Below, one piece after another: positions 25,773-34,943 of a DNA stretch of 64,000 bases (position 1 is the stretch's first letter; each line of letters starts with the position of its first letter). A program made the translations under genes and the position numbers. The stretch is taken from assembly GCF_029887935.1 (NCBI RefSeq), contig NZ_JARXRO010000020.1:495876-559875 (forward strand). The letters run 5' to 3'. Under the pieces are notes generated by a model. That model worked only from the letters and a program-made list of their open reading frames with translations. It did not search any database and had not been told where the DNA came from. The DNA is from Luteimonas kalidii. Lineage in GTDB: Bacteria; Pseudomonadota; Gammaproteobacteria; Xanthomonadales; Xanthomonadaceae.

Positions 25773-25797
25773 GCCCCTCTCCCACGGGGAGAGGGGC
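25773..25797. repeat. Perfect 11-bp palindrome between hppD and hmgA
   Basis: GCCCCTCTCCC (25773-25783), loop ACG, GGGAGAGGGGC (25787-25797). There is no T run, so it may stabilise or trim the hppD-hmgA transcript rather than end it. Similar CCCCTCTCCC palindromes recur in Xanthomonadaceae intergenic DNA, from general knowledge, so it may be a repeat-family copy. Confidence 0.6.
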
Positions 25798-25812
25798 CTG
25801 AGAGGCACGTCA

Positions 25813-27117
25813 ATGACCGAATCCGCCACGCACTCCTACATGTCCGGCTTTGGCAACGAATTCGCGACCGAGGCGATCCCCGGCACCCTGCCGGTGGGGC
25901 GCAATTCGCCGCAGAAGGTCGCGCACGGGCTGTATGCCGAACAGCTGAGCGGCACCGCGTTCACCGCACCGCGGGGCGAGAACCGGCGCAGCTGGCTCTA
26001 CCGCATCCGGCCGGCGGCGATGCATGGCCGCTTCGAGCCGTTCGCGCAGCCGCGCTTCCACGACCGCTTCGGCGAGACGCCGGTCTCGCCCGACCAGATG
26101 CGCTGGAACCCGCTGCCGCTGCCCGAGGCCCCGACCGATTTCGTCGAAGGCCTGTACACCGTCGCCGGCAATGGCGCCAGCGACGCGCACGCCGGGGTGG
26201 GTATCCACCTGTACGCGGCCAACACCGCGATGCGCGGGCGCTATTTCTACAGCGCCGACGGCGAGCTGCTGATCGTGCCGCAGCAGGGCCGGCTGCGGGT
26301 GGCGACCGAACTGGGCGTGCTCGACGTCGAACCGCAGGAGATCGTGGTGATCCCGCGCGGCGTGCGCTTCCGGGTCGAGCTGCCCGACGGCGCCTCGCGC
26401 GGCTACGTGTGCGAGAACTTCGGCGCCCTGCTGCGGCTGCCCGACCTCGGCCCGATCGGTTCCAACGGCCTGGCCAACCCGCGCGACTTCCTGGCGCCGG
26501 TCGCCGCGTACGAGCAGCTCGACGGCGGCTTCGAACTGATCGCCAAGTTCGGCGGCCACCTGTGGCATGCGCCGATCGACCACTCGCCGCTGGACGTGGT
26601 GGCCTGGCACGGCAATTACGCGCCCTACAAGTACGACCTGCGCCGCTTCAACACCATCGGCTCGATCAGCTTCGACCACCCGGATCCGAGCATCTTCCTG
26701 GTGCTCACCTCGCCCAGCGACACGCCGGGCGTGGGCAACATGGACTTCGCGATCTTCCCGCCGCGCTGGCTGGTGCAGCAGGACACGTTCCGCCCGCCGT
26801 GGTTCCACCGCAACGTCGCCAGCGAGTTCATGGGCCTGGTGCACGGCGCCTACGACGCCAAGGCCGAAGGCTTCGCGCCGGGCGGCTGCTCGCTGCACAA
26901 CTGCATGAGCGGGCACGGACCGGACGCGGCGACGTTCGAGAAGGCTTCCTCCGCCGACCTGTCGAAGCCGGACGTCATCGCCGACACCATGGCCTTCATG
27001 TTCGAGACGCGGGGCGTACTCAAGCCGACGCGGCAGGCGGCCGAGGCCGGGCATCGGCAGCGCGACTACCAGGCCTGCTGGGCCGGGCTGCGCAGCCACT
27101 TCTCGCCCCCGCGCTGA
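25813..27117 (+). CDS. hmgA: Homogentisate 1,2-dioxygenase
   Basis: A 434-residue ring-cleaving iron enzyme that opens homogentisate to maleylacetoacetate. The family sequence is intact from [14 protein letters not shown] at the N terminus through the cupin-like core ([31 protein letters not shown]) to the metal-binding [13 protein letters not shown] and [10 protein letters not shown] segments near the C terminus. It works directly after HppD in the same transcript. The remaining steps, isomerisation and fumarylacetoacetate hydrolysis, are encoded by maiA and the hydrolase gene near 52 kb. An AT-poor spacer separates it from the next lipoprotein gene. Confidence 0.97.
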   Translation: MTESATHSYMSGFGNEFATEAIPGTLPVGRNSPQKVAHGLYAEQLSGTAFTAPRGENRRSWLYRIRPAAMHGRFEPFAQPRFHDRFGETPVSPDQMRWNPLPLPEAPTDFVEGLYTVAGNGASDAHAGVGIHLYAANTAMRGRYFYSADGELLIVPQQGRLRVATELGVLDVEPQEIVVIPRGVRFRVELPDGASRGYVCENFGALLRLPDLGPIGSNGLANPRDFLAPVAAYEQLDGGFELIAKFGGHLWHAPIDHSPLDVVAWHGNYAPYKYDLRRFNTIGSISFDHPDPSIFLVLTSPSDTPGVGNMDFAIFPPRWLVQQDTFRPPWFHRNVASEFMGLVHGAYDAKAEGFAPGGCSLHNCMSGHGPDAATFEKASSADLSKPDVIADTMAFMFETRGVLKPTRQAAEAGHRQRDYQACWAGLRSHFSPPR

Positions 27118-27239
27118 GGGCGTCCGCGCGCGGCGTGGCGTCCGCGCGTCAGCCACGGCCCCACCGTCTGCCCGGCCTCTGCGCCGCGCTCACGCGCGCG
27201 CTGGCAGGCTGCGCCCCGACATCACCACCGGAGCGCCGC

Positions 27240-27905
27240 ATGCGCCTGCACCTGTCCATCCTCGCCGCCAGCATCGTCGCGCTGTGCGCCTGCAGCCCGC
27301 AGCGCGACACCGACGCCCCGGCGTCGGACAGCGCCGCCCCGGCTGCGGCCGCCGCGCCGGCCGCGACCGCGCCGGACCAGCCGGAGCGGGCCGTTCCGCC
27401 CGCCACCGCCGGCCAGGCCACCGGGTCGCTGCGGGTCGACGGGCCCGCAGAAGGCACCATTACCTTCGCCGGCTTCGGTCCGGCCGCCTTCGGCGCCACC
27501 GCCGAGGCGGTGCGCCAGGCCTGGGGCGGCGACCTCGGCGATGCGCAGCCTGCGGAACCGGGCGGCTGCCATTACCTGATTCCGCAGCCGCTGGGGGCGG
27601 AGGGCTTCCGCACCGCCTTCATGATCGAGGGCGACCGCTTCGTACGCATCGACGTGCGCGACGCGTCGGTCACCGCGCCCGGCGGGGCGAACGTTGGCAT
27701 GGCTGGCGACGAGGTGCGCACGCTGTACGCGGGCCGGGTGGAGGAACAGCCGCACAAGTACGACCCGGCCGGCAAGGTGCTGCGGGTGACCGACGCCGGC
27801 GGTGGCGAGGCCGCGCTGGTGTTCGAGCTCGACGGCCAGGGCCGGGTCGACCAGTGGCGCATCGGGGTGCCGCCGCAGGTGGACTACGTCGAGGGCTGTT
27901 CCTGA
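27240..27905 (+). CDS. Predicted lipoprotein, unknown function
   Basis: A 221-residue protein with a lipoprotein signal (SILAASIVALCAC, lipidated Cys near residue 20) and a Pro/Ala/Asp-rich linker to about residue 60. The mature domain (about 70-221) has a repeated glycine-aromatic pattern (GTITFAGFGPAAFGATAEAVRQAWGG, CHYLIPQPL, FVRIDVRDASV) that I do not recognise as a named family. Two Cys residues (GGCHYL and the terminal EGCS) could form a disulfide. It is likely tethered to a membrane and faces the periplasm. It lies alone after hmgA; the following gene starts 57 bases later. Confidence 0.7.
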   Translation: MRLHLSILAASIVALCACSPQRDTDAPASDSAAPAAAAAPAATAPDQPERAVPPATAGQATGSLRVDGPAEGTITFAGFGPAAFGATAEAVRQAWGGDLGDAQPAEPGGCHYLIPQPLGAEGFRTAFMIEGDRFVRIDVRDASVTAPGGANVGMAGDEVRTLYAGRVEEQPHKYDPAGKVLRVTDAGGGEAALVFELDGQGRVDQWRIGVPPQVDYVEGCS

Positions 27906-27925
27906 CGCACGGGAGGCATCCGGCT

Positions 27926-27931
27926 TAGAAT
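27926..27931 (+). promoter_or_regulatory. -10 element before the exchanger gene
   Basis: TAGAAT at 27926-27931, followed by CGCGCC, lies 30 bases before the chosen ATG (27962). It shares the TAGAAT plus CG-rich discriminator pattern seen upstream of many genes in this window. Confidence 0.45.
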
Positions 27932-27961
27932 CGCGCCACTTCGATGGACGGGGGCGTCGCG

Positions 27962-28906
27962 ATGACCGGGGCACTGTTCTACTTCGTCGCGGGCATCGTG
28001 CTGCTGGCGCTTGGCGGCGACTCGCTGGTCAAGGCGGCGGCGGGACTCGCGCGGCGCTTCGGGCTGTCGCCGTTCACCACCGGCCTGTTCCTGGTGGCGT
28101 TCGCCACGTCGATCCCGGAACTGGCGGTCAACCTGCGCGCGCTGTGGATCGGCGATCCGGCCCTCGCGCTCGGCAACGCGGTCGGCAGCAACATCGCCAA
28201 CTTCGGACTCACACTCGGCGCGGCTGCCCTGTGCGCGCCGCTGCTGATCCGGTGGAAGGCGCTGCCGTCGCTGCTGGTGTGCCTGGTGGTCGCCACGCTG
28301 GCGACGATCCTGCTGGGGCAGGACGGACGCCTGACCCGGCTCGACGGCGTGGTGCTGGTGGCCGCGTTCGTCACCGTGCTGGGCTTCGCCTGGGCCTTCG
28401 GCCGCCGCCAGCCCGAACTGCGCAGCGAATTCGCCGGCTTCGCCGAGACCCGCACCGATCCGGTGCTCAACCTCGTGCGCCTGGTGCTGGCGATCGCGCT
28501 GCTGTCGTTCGGCGCCAAGTGGACGGTGCAGGGCGGTCTCGCGCTGGGCCAGGTGCTGGGGATGGAGTCGCTGCTCGCCGGCTTGCTGGTGGTGGCGATC
28601 GGCACCGCGCTGCCGGAGATGTCCGCGGCGATGGCCGCGGCGCGGCGCGGGCAGGGCGACATCGTCGCCGGCCACGTGATCGGTTCGAGCCTGGTGAACC
28701 TGCTGCTGGTCGTCGGCGGCATGGCAATGGTGCGCGATGTCCCCGTGCCGGCCTCGTTCGTCCGCTTCGAGCTGCCGGCGGCGCTGGTGCTGGCGGCGTT
28801 GATGCTGCCGATGCTGCGCGGCGAGATGCGCATCAGCCGGGCCGAGGGCGCGGTGCTGCTGCTGGCGTTCCTGGCCTGGGTGGCGGCCGAACTGTTGATG
28901 CTCTGA
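27962..28906 (+). CDS. Calcium/sodium antiporter (CaCA family)
   Basis: A 314-residue inner-membrane exchanger with about ten helices and the two inverted alpha repeats of the family: GNAVGSNIANFGLTL in the first half and GHVIGSSLVNLLLVV in the second; FATSIPELAV and GTALPEMSAA carry the conserved acidic residues of the cation site. It resembles YrbG-type proteins that exchange Ca2+ for Na+ or H+. I chose the ATG at 27962 because GGACGGGGG precedes it; an ATG at 27944 would overlap that site. It converges with the Mrp operon, whose last gene ends 47 bases away. Confidence 0.9.
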   Translation: MTGALFYFVAGIVLLALGGDSLVKAAAGLARRFGLSPFTTGLFLVAFATSIPELAVNLRALWIGDPALALGNAVGSNIANFGLTLGAAALCAPLLIRWKALPSLLVCLVVATLATILLGQDGRLTRLDGVVLVAAFVTVLGFAWAFGRRQPELRSEFAGFAETRTDPVLNLVRLVLAIALLSFGAKWTVQGGLALGQVLGMESLLAGLLVVAIGTALPEMSAAMAAARRGQGDIVAGHVIGSSLVNLLLVVGGMAMVRDVPVPASFVRFELPAALVLAALMLPMLRGEMRISRAEGAVLLLAFLAWVAAELLML

Positions 28907-28953
28907 CCGACGCCGCGGGGCGGGCTGCGCCTGCCCGGGGCGGTGCCGGCGGG

Positions 28954-29364
28954 CTAACGACCGTCCCGCGGCTGCAAGCGTTCGCGCGCGTGCTTCTCCG
29001 CGCGTTCATCGGCATCGTCGCGGATGTGGCCCTCGGGTCCGGTCGGGTCGGACGGATCCTCGGGCCGCTTGTCCATCAGCGACAGCGCCGCACGCGACAT
29101 CAGGTGCGCGGCGACCGGCGCGGTCAGGAACAGGAACACCGCGACCAGCAGCTCGCGCGGATGCAGGCCGGATCCGTGCACGGCGTGGTAGGAGATCGAC
29201 GCGGCCAGGATGCAGCCCACGCCGAGCGTGCTGGCCTTGGTGGGTCCGTGGATGCGGTGGAAGAAGCGGGTCAGCTTGACCAGCGCGAAGCTGCCGAGGA
29301 ACACGAAGAAGCAGCCCACCACGAGCAGCATCACGGTCAGCAGGTCGACCAGCCAGGTGATCAT
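28954..29364 (-). CDS. mrpG: Mrp antiporter subunit G
   Basis: A 136-residue membrane subunit with three helices (LTVMLLVVGCFFVFLGSFAL, TLGVGCILAASISYH, ELLVAVFLFLTAPVAAHLM) and the MnhG signature RFFHRIHGPTKASTLGVG. Mrp complexes exchange Na+ or K+ for H+ and need all subunits together. The C-terminal 40 residues are a charged, probably disordered tail (DKRPEDPSDPTGPEG), longer than in most MnhG proteins. It is the last gene of the operon, and its start overlaps the F subunit stop as ATGA. Confidence 0.9.
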   Translation of the reverse strand: MITWLVDLLTVMLLVVGCFFVFLGSFALVKLTRFFHRIHGPTKASTLGVGCILAASISYHAVHGSGLHPRELLVAVFLFLTAPVAAHLMSRAALSLMDKRPEDPSDPTGPEGHIRDDADERAEKHARERLQPRDGR

Positions 29365-29642
29365 TCGACGATGTCCCGGCGCACCACGTACTTGCTCAGC
29401 ACCACGGTGCCGAAGAAGCCGAGCATGGCGATGATCAGCGCGACCTCGAAATAGATCTCGGTGTCGAGGTACATGCCGAACAGCACCAGCAGCGCGATCG
29501 TGCTCACGTACAGCGTGTCGAGCGCCAGGATGCGGTCCGGTGCGGTCGGCCCGCGGACCAGGCGCCACAGCGACAGCAGCATCGCGATGCCGACCACCAC
29601 CAGCCCGCCGGCGATGAACAGGTCGACCTCGATCCCGATCAT
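29361..29642 (-). CDS. mrpF: Mrp antiporter subunit F
   Basis: A 93-residue membrane protein with three hydrophobic helices (IAGGLVVVGIAMLLSLWRL, ILALDTLYVSTIALLVLFGMYL, VALIIAMLGFFGTVVLSKYV) and the MnhF/PhaF motif RGPTAPDRILALDT. It is a small structural subunit of the hetero-oligomeric cation/proton antiporter. Start and stop both overlap the neighbouring genes as ATGA, so subunits E, F and G should be made in fixed proportion. Confidence 0.9.
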   Translation of the reverse strand: MIGIEVDLFIAGGLVVVGIAMLLSLWRLVRGPTAPDRILALDTLYVSTIALLVLFGMYLDTEIYFEVALIIAMLGFFGTVVLSKYVVRRDIVE

Positions 29643-30127
29643 GGGAACACCTTCAGCATCGGCGCCTCGTAGCGGCGCTTGATGTCGTCGATCATCGCCT
29701 GCGGGTCGTCGACGTCGAGGCAATGCACCAGCAGGTGGCGGCGGTCCTCGGACAGTTCGGAGCTGAGCGTGCCCGGGGTGAGGGTGATGATGCTGGCCAG
29801 GGCCGAGATGCCGTGGATGTTGGTCAGGTCCAGCGGCACCCACACGAAGCGCGAACGCAGGCGGGCCTCCGGGCCCAGCACCTGGCGCGCGACCGTGACG
29901 TTGGCGATCACGATGTCCACCATCAGCCGCATCGCCAGCGGGACCAGGATCCACACGTTCCCCAGGCGCGCGAACTCGCGCTCCAGCCGCGCGGCGATGT
30001 GCGGCATCAGCCACGCCAGCAGCGCGGCCATGAGCAGGGTGCCCGGGCGGTAGTCCTCGGCCATCAGCACCCAGAAGGCGAAGACGGTCAGGCTTTGCGG
30101 GATCGAGGGGAACAGGCGGCGTCTCAT
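29639..30127 (-). CDS. mrpE: Mrp antiporter subunit E
   Basis: A 162-residue membrane subunit. N-terminal helices (TVFAFWVLMAED, TLLMAALLAWLMP, ILVPLAMRLMVDIVIANVTVARQVL) are followed by the cytosolic MnhE pattern GISALASIITLTPGTLSSEL and a C-terminal VHCLDVDDPQAMIDDIKRRYE helix. It assembles with the D and A subunits. The gene begins 13 bases after the D subunit stop and overlaps the F start by four bases. Confidence 0.9.
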   Translation of the reverse strand: MRRRLFPSIPQSLTVFAFWVLMAEDYRPGTLLMAALLAWLMPHIAARLEREFARLGNVWILVPLAMRLMVDIVIANVTVARQVLGPEARLRSRFVWVPLDLTNIHGISALASIITLTPGTLSSELSEDRRHLLVHCLDVDDPQAMIDDIKRRYEAPMLKVFP

Positions 30128-30140
30128 GGCAGGCCTCGCA

Positions 30141-31691
30141 TCAGGGTTGGCGCGCGGCGGGGGTGGCCGCGCGCACCTCGCGCACGTAGTCGCCGGGCGC
30201 CAGCAGCTGGCGCGCGGTCATCTGCGTGTATTCCAGCACCGGCGCGGCGAACACGCTCATGGCCAGGCCGTAGCCCAGCAGCAGGGTGGTGGCGAACAGC
30301 TCGCGCTTGCGTACCCGCGGCTTGCGCGGCACGGGCGCGCCCGCAACCGGTGGCGCGACCTGCGCGGTCTCGGTCGTGCGCCAGAACAGGCGGGTGCCGG
30401 TGCGGCTCAGGCCGATCAGCGCCAGCAGGCTGCCCACCAGCACCGCCGCATACACCGCGCCGGTGTGAGCCGAGGGCACCGCGGCCAGCAGCAGGAACTT
30501 GCCGATGAAGCCCGACAGCGGCGGCAGGCCGACCAGCGACACCGCCGCGACCATGTACATCATCCCGGTCAGGCGCGGCATGGGTGGCGCCTGCGGCAGC
30601 AGCCGGTCGCCGACCTCGCCGCGTTCGCGCTGCACCGCGTGCGCGATCATGAACATCGCCGCGCCGGCGAAGCAGCTGTGCGGCAGGTAATACAGGCCGG
30701 CGGCGATGGTGCCGGGCTGCGCCAGCGCGAACGCCACGAACAGCGTGCCGGCCGAGAGCAGCACCAGGTACGAGGCCGAGATCCGCAGACGCAGCGCGCC
30801 CACCACACCCAGGCCGCCCAGGAGCAACGTCACCAGGCCGAAGGCGAGCAGCATGCCGCGCCCGAACCCCGCCAGCGCACCGGCCTCGTCGCCCAGCATC
30901 AGGGTGGTGACGCGCAGCAGCGCGTACAGCCCGACCTTGGTCATGATGGTGAACAGGGCCGCCACCGCGGCCGGCGCGCGCGCATACGTCTCCGGCAGCC
31001 ACAGGTACATCGGCAGCAGGGCGGCCTTGGCGCAGAACACCACCAGCAGCAGCCCCATCGCCGCCCGCACCAGCGCCGCGTCCTCCGCCGCGACCTCGCG
31101 GATGCGCACCGCCAGTTCGGCCATGTTGAGCGTCCCGAGCAGGCCGTAGATCAGCGCCAGCGCCACCAGGAACAGGGTCGAGGCGACGATGTTGAACACC
31201 ACGTAGTGCATGCCCGCCTTCATCCGCTCGCCGCGTCCGCCCGACAGCAGCAGTCCGTAGGAGGCGATCAGCAGCACCTCGAAGAACACGAACAGGTTGA
31301 ACACGTCGCCGGTCAGGAACGCGCCGTTGAGGCCGGCCAGCTGGATCTGGAACAGGGCGTGGAAATGCAGCGCGCGCTTGTCCCAGCCGGCGCAGGCGTA
31401 GATCAGGCAGGGAATGGCCAGCAGGCTGGTCACCAGCACCATCAGCGCACCGAGCCGGTCGAGCATCAGCACGATGCCGATGCGCGAGGGCCAGTCGCCG
31501 AGCAGGTACACCTCGATCCCGCCGCCGGCGGCGCGCGCGAACAGCGCCAGCGATGCCGCCAGCAGCACCGCCAGCCCGATCGACGCGCCGATGCGCAGCA
31601 CCCGGGTGCTGTGCCGGCGCTCGAGCAGCAGCAGGATCGCGCCGCACAGCAGCGGCACCAGGATCGGCGCGAGGACCAGGTGCTGCATCAT
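30141..31691 (-). CDS. mrpD: Mrp antiporter subunit D
   Basis: A 516-residue membrane subunit related to the proton-pumping subunits of complex I. About 14 helices are seen, with the core motifs FFEVLLIASYGLLL (Glu in a proton channel helix), AKAALLPMYLWLPETYARAPAAVAA (the conserved Lys-containing helix and loop) and PHSCFAGAAMFMIAHAV. The N-terminal start can be 31691 or 31688 because ATGATG occurs; the upstream C gene ends inside this pair, so translation is coupled. A cytosolic C-terminal tail is rich in Arg and Pro. Confidence 0.92.
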   Translation of the reverse strand: MMQHLVLAPILVPLLCGAILLLLERRHSTRVLRIGASIGLAVLLAASLALFARAAGGGIEVYLLGDWPSRIGIVLMLDRLGALMVLVTSLLAIPCLIYACAGWDKRALHFHALFQIQLAGLNGAFLTGDVFNLFVFFEVLLIASYGLLLSGGRGERMKAGMHYVVFNIVASTLFLVALALIYGLLGTLNMAELAVRIREVAAEDAALVRAAMGLLLVVFCAKAALLPMYLWLPETYARAPAAVAALFTIMTKVGLYALLRVTTLMLGDEAGALAGFGRGMLLAFGLVTLLLGGLGVVGALRLRISASYLVLLSAGTLFVAFALAQPGTIAAGLYYLPHSCFAGAAMFMIAHAVQRERGEVGDRLLPQAPPMPRLTGMMYMVAAVSLVGLPPLSGFIGKFLLLAAVPSAHTGAVYAAVLVGSLLALIGLSRTGTRLFWRTTETAQVAPPVAGAPVPRKPRVRKRELFATTLLLGYGLAMSVFAAPVLEYTQMTARQLLAPGDYVREVRAATPAARQP

Positions 31692-32059
31692 GCCGGCGGC
31701 GGCGCGCTGTTGTCGGCCTGGCCGGGCTCGCGGCCGTCGACGTGGTCGCTGTGCAGGTCGGCGTGGTTGCGCATCGCGACCACCACCACCACCGCGGTCA
31801 TCGCGAACGCGATCACGATCGCGGTCAGCACCAGCGCCTGCGGCAGCGGATCGGCGTAGTAGGCGGCGGTCGTCTCGACCCCGTGGCGCAGCACCGGCGG
31901 CTTGCCGACCACCAGCCGTCCCGAGGAGAAGATCAGCAGGTTGGTGGCGTAGGACAGCAGGGTCAGGCCGAGGATCACGTCGAAGGTGCGCGCCCGCAGC
32001 AGCAGGTACACGCCCGCCGCCACCAGCACGCCGATCCCGCTGGCGATCGCGAATTCCAT
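31688..32059 (-). CDS. mrpC: Mrp antiporter subunit C
   Basis: A 123-residue membrane subunit homologous to complex I subunit K (NuoK). Three helices are visible (GIGVLVAAGVYLLL, VILGLTLLSYATNLLIFSSG, LPQALVLTAIVIAFAMTAVVVVV), with the family sequence DPLPQALVLTAIVIAFA in the third. Its start overlaps the stop of the A/B gene by one base (TGATG) and its stop lies in the double start codon of D. The acidic C-terminal tail (DHVDGREPGQ) is outside the conserved core. Confidence 0.9.
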   Translation of the reverse strand: MEFAIASGIGVLVAAGVYLLLRARTFDVILGLTLLSYATNLLIFSSGRLVVGKPPVLRHGVETTAAYYADPLPQALVLTAIVIAFAMTAVVVVVAMRNHADLHSDHVDGREPGQADNSAPPPA

Positions 32060-34839
32060 CAGTGTCCTCCTTCCTCGAGCAACTGGCGGCGCCGCACCGT
32101 GCCCATGGTCGAGAGCATCAGCAGCGCCCCGGCGAACACCACCACGTACACGCCCGTGTCGAACACCAGTGCGCTGGCCAGCGGCAGGTGGCCGATCAGC
32201 GGCAGGTCGAGGTCGACATGGCCGCTGGTCAGGAACGGCAGCCCGAACACGAGCGAACCCAGGCCGCCGATGGTGGCGACGATCAGGCCGATCGCGATCC
32301 CGCGCAGGTAGTCGAACCCGAACGTCGCCTCCACCGCGCGCGCGCCCTGCACCACGTACTTGATCAGCACCGGCACCGCGATCGCCAGGCCGGCGATGAA
32401 GCCGCCGCCGGGCGCGTTGTGGCCGCGCAGGAACAGGTAGATCGACACCGTGAGCGCCAGCGGGAACAGCAGCTGGGTCAGGTCGGCCGGGATCGGCAGC
32501 TGCACCGGCGGCCCGGGCAGCACCTCGTCCGGGCGCAGCCGTGCCCAGCGCAGCAGCGCGTGCACCACCAGCGCGGCGACCGCGAACACGGTGATCTCGC
32601 CGAAGGTGTCGAAGCCGCGGAAGTCGACCAGGATCACGTTGACCACGTTCGCGCCATAGGCCTCCGGCAGCGAGCGCGCGAGCATCTCGCCCGAAATCGT
32701 CTGCTGCGGCGAGAGCATCATCGCGTACGCCAGTCCGCCCACCCCGAGCCCGGCCACGGCCGACAGCGCGCCGTCGCGCCAGCGGCGCAGCGGGGTGCGC
32801 GCCTGTTTGGACTGCTTGGGCAGGTAGTTGAGCGCCATCATCATCAGCGCGATGGTCACCATCTCGACCATCAGCTGGGTCAGCGCCAGGTCGGGCGCCG
32901 ACAGCAGCGCGAAGGCCAGGCTCACCAGCAGCCCGACCGCGCCGATCACGATCAGTGCGGTGAGGCGGCGTCCGTGCACTGCCACCGTGCCGAGCGTGGA
33001 GGCCACCATCACCGCCCAGAGGATCCAGCCCAGCCATGGCATTGACTGCGAACGCTCCAGGTCCGGCAGCAGGCGGTCGGGCGCGCCGAGGAACGGCGCC
33101 GCGCCCACCAGCAGGGTGACCACGATCATCCAGAACAGGCTGCGGCGGATGCCGCCATCGGCCACGCGCTGGGTGAACCTGCCGGCGGCGGTGAACAACG
33201 CTTCGATGTTGACCTGGAACAGGTGCCGGCCCCAGGTACGCAGGATGGCATCGTGCAGCGCGAACAGCCGCCGCAGCATGAAATAGAACGCCAGGCCGCC
33301 GGCCAGCCCCCCCAGGCTCATCGCCAGGGGCAGGTTCCAGCCGTGCCAGACCGCCAGCGAGAACGTCGGCGCCGCATCACCCAGGGTGCCGGCGACTGCG
33401 GTCTTGAGCAGCGGCTCCACCGTCAGCGCGGGCAGGATGCCGACCGCCAGGCACAGCACCACCAGCACCGCCACCGGGATCCGCATCCAGATCGGCGGCT
33501 CGTGCGGTTCCACCGGCAGCGCGCGCGGCCCGCTGCCGAGGAAGGCGTCGTGCACGAAGCGCAGGCTGTAGGCCACGCCGAACACGCCGTACAGCAGCGC
33601 GGCGATGCTGATCGCGATGCGGAAGCCGCGATCGTCGCCGGCCTCCAGGGCCTCGGCGAAGAACATCTCCTTGGACAGGAAGCCGTTGAGCAGCGGGATG
33701 CCGGCCATCGCCAGCGAGGCCACGATCGCCAGCGCCGCGGTCCACGGCAGGTAGCGGCGCAGGTTGCCCAGCCGGCGCAGGTCGCGGGTACCGCATTCGT
33801 GGTCGATGATGCCCGCGGCCATGAACAGCGAGGCCTTGAACGTGGCGTGGTTGAGGATGTGGAACACGCCTGCGACCACCGCCATCGGCGTCGACAGCCC
33901 GAACAGCAGGGTGATCAGGCCCAGGTGCGAGATCGTCGAATACGCCAGCAGGCCCTTGAGGTCGTGCTGGAAGATCGCGTACCAGGCGCCAACCAGCAGC
34001 GTGATCGCGCCGACCGTGGTCACCACGTAGAAGAACAGGTCGGTGCCGGCCAGCGCCGGGTGCAGGCGCGCCAGCAGGAACACGCCGGCCTTCACCATCG
34101 TCGCCGAGTGCAGGTAGGCCGAGACCGGGGTCGGCGCGGCCATCGCCTGCGGCAGCCAGAAGTGCAGCGGGAACTGCGCGCTCTTGGTGAACACGCCGGC
34201 CAGCACCAGCGCCAGGATGGCCGGGTATTCGGCACTGGCACGGATCGCGTCGCCCGCCGCAAGCACCGCGTCCAGTTCGTAGCTGCCGACCACGCGCCCG
34301 ATCAGCAGCACGCCGCCCAGCAGCGCCAGGCCGCCCAGGCCGGTGATGGTCAGCGCCATGCGCGCGCCCTGGCGCGCATCCTGGCGATGGGTCCAGAACC
34401 CGATCAGCAGGAACGAGCTGATGCTGGTCAGTTCCCAGAACACCACCAGCAGCAGCAGGTTGCCGGCCAGCACCACGCCCAGCATCGCGCCCATGAACAG
34501 CAGCAGGCAGGAGAAGAAGCGCGACGAGCAGTCCTCTTCGCTGAGGTAGTAGCGCGCGTACATCACGATCAACACGCCGATGCCCAGCACCAGTCCGGCG
34601 AACATCCAGGCCAGCCCGTCCAGCCGCAGCGACAGCGCCAGTCCCGCTTCGGGAATCCACGGCAGGCTCGCCGCCGGTATCGCGCCGCCCATGACCGCCG
34701 GCGTCAGCCATGCGAGCAGCCCCAGGCCGAGCAGCGGCGCGGCAGCGGCCACCCAGGCGATGGTCCGTCGCGATGCGCCGCGGGCCAGCGCGATGGCCAG
34801 CGCCGCCGCGAAGGGCAGGGCCAGGAGCAGGATCAGCAT
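32059..34839 (-). CDS. mrpA: Mrp antiporter subunit A fused with B
   Basis: A 926-residue membrane protein and the first gene of the operon. The N-terminal about 500 residues are NuoL-like (WELTSISSFLLIGFW, FPLHFWLPQAMAAPTPVSAYLHSATMVKAGVFLL), followed by the MrpA-specific C-terminal helices; the last 140 residues (PADLTQLLFPLALTVSIYLFLRGHN to the end) correspond to subunit B, normally a separate gene in Bacillus but fused in the PhaAB type of many proteobacteria. The complex exchanges Na+ or K+ for H+ and supports growth under salt or alkaline stress. The promoter should lie in the 104 bases between this start and the divergent gene at 34944. Confidence 0.93.
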   Translation of the reverse strand: MLILLLALPFAAALAIALARGASRRTIAWVAAAAPLLGLGLLAWLTPAVMGGAIPAASLPWIPEAGLALSLRLDGLAWMFAGLVLGIGVLIVMYARYYLSEEDCSSRFFSCLLLFMGAMLGVVLAGNLLLLVVFWELTSISSFLLIGFWTHRQDARQGARMALTITGLGGLALLGGVLLIGRVVGSYELDAVLAAGDAIRASAEYPAILALVLAGVFTKSAQFPLHFWLPQAMAAPTPVSAYLHSATMVKAGVFLLARLHPALAGTDLFFYVVTTVGAITLLVGAWYAIFQHDLKGLLAYSTISHLGLITLLFGLSTPMAVVAGVFHILNHATFKASLFMAAGIIDHECGTRDLRRLGNLRRYLPWTAALAIVASLAMAGIPLLNGFLSKEMFFAEALEAGDDRGFRIAISIAALLYGVFGVAYSLRFVHDAFLGSGPRALPVEPHEPPIWMRIPVAVLVVLCLAVGILPALTVEPLLKTAVAGTLGDAAPTFSLAVWHGWNLPLAMSLGGLAGGLAFYFMLRRLFALHDAILRTWGRHLFQVNIEALFTAAGRFTQRVADGGIRRSLFWMIVVTLLVGAAPFLGAPDRLLPDLERSQSMPWLGWILWAVMVASTLGTVAVHGRRLTALIVIGAVGLLVSLAFALLSAPDLALTQLMVEMVTIALMMMALNYLPKQSKQARTPLRRWRDGALSAVAGLGVGGLAYAMMLSPQQTISGEMLARSLPEAYGANVVNVILVDFRGFDTFGEITVFAVAALVVHALLRWARLRPDEVLPGPPVQLPIPADLTQLLFPLALTVSIYLFLRGHNAPGGGFIAGLAIAVPVLIKYVVQGARAVEATFGFDYLRGIAIGLIVATIGGLGSLVFGLPFLTSGHVDLDLPLIGHLPLASALVFDTGVYVVVFAGALLMLSTMGTVRRRQLLEEGGH

Positions 34840-34930
34840 CGGGAGTCCGGTGTGGGCGGGCCGGCGCGGCGCGCGAACGCCGTGCCGGCACCCGAGTTTA
34901 GCCGACGTGCCCGCGTGTCGGCGTGCACGT

Positions 34931-34936
34931 TATGCT
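34931..34936 (+). promoter_or_regulatory. Possible -10 of the SDR gene
   Basis: TATGCT at 34931-34936 ends seven bases before the ATG at 34944, which would give an almost leaderless mRNA. No convincing -35 is visible. Confidence 0.35.
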
Positions 34937-34943
34937 TTGGTCG

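Noticed and set aside
30126..31859. Long plus-strand frame opposite mrpD and mrpC
   Set aside because: Composition (Gln/His/Arg-rich) is that of a frame shadow, and the minus-strand genes have clear membrane-subunit motifs.
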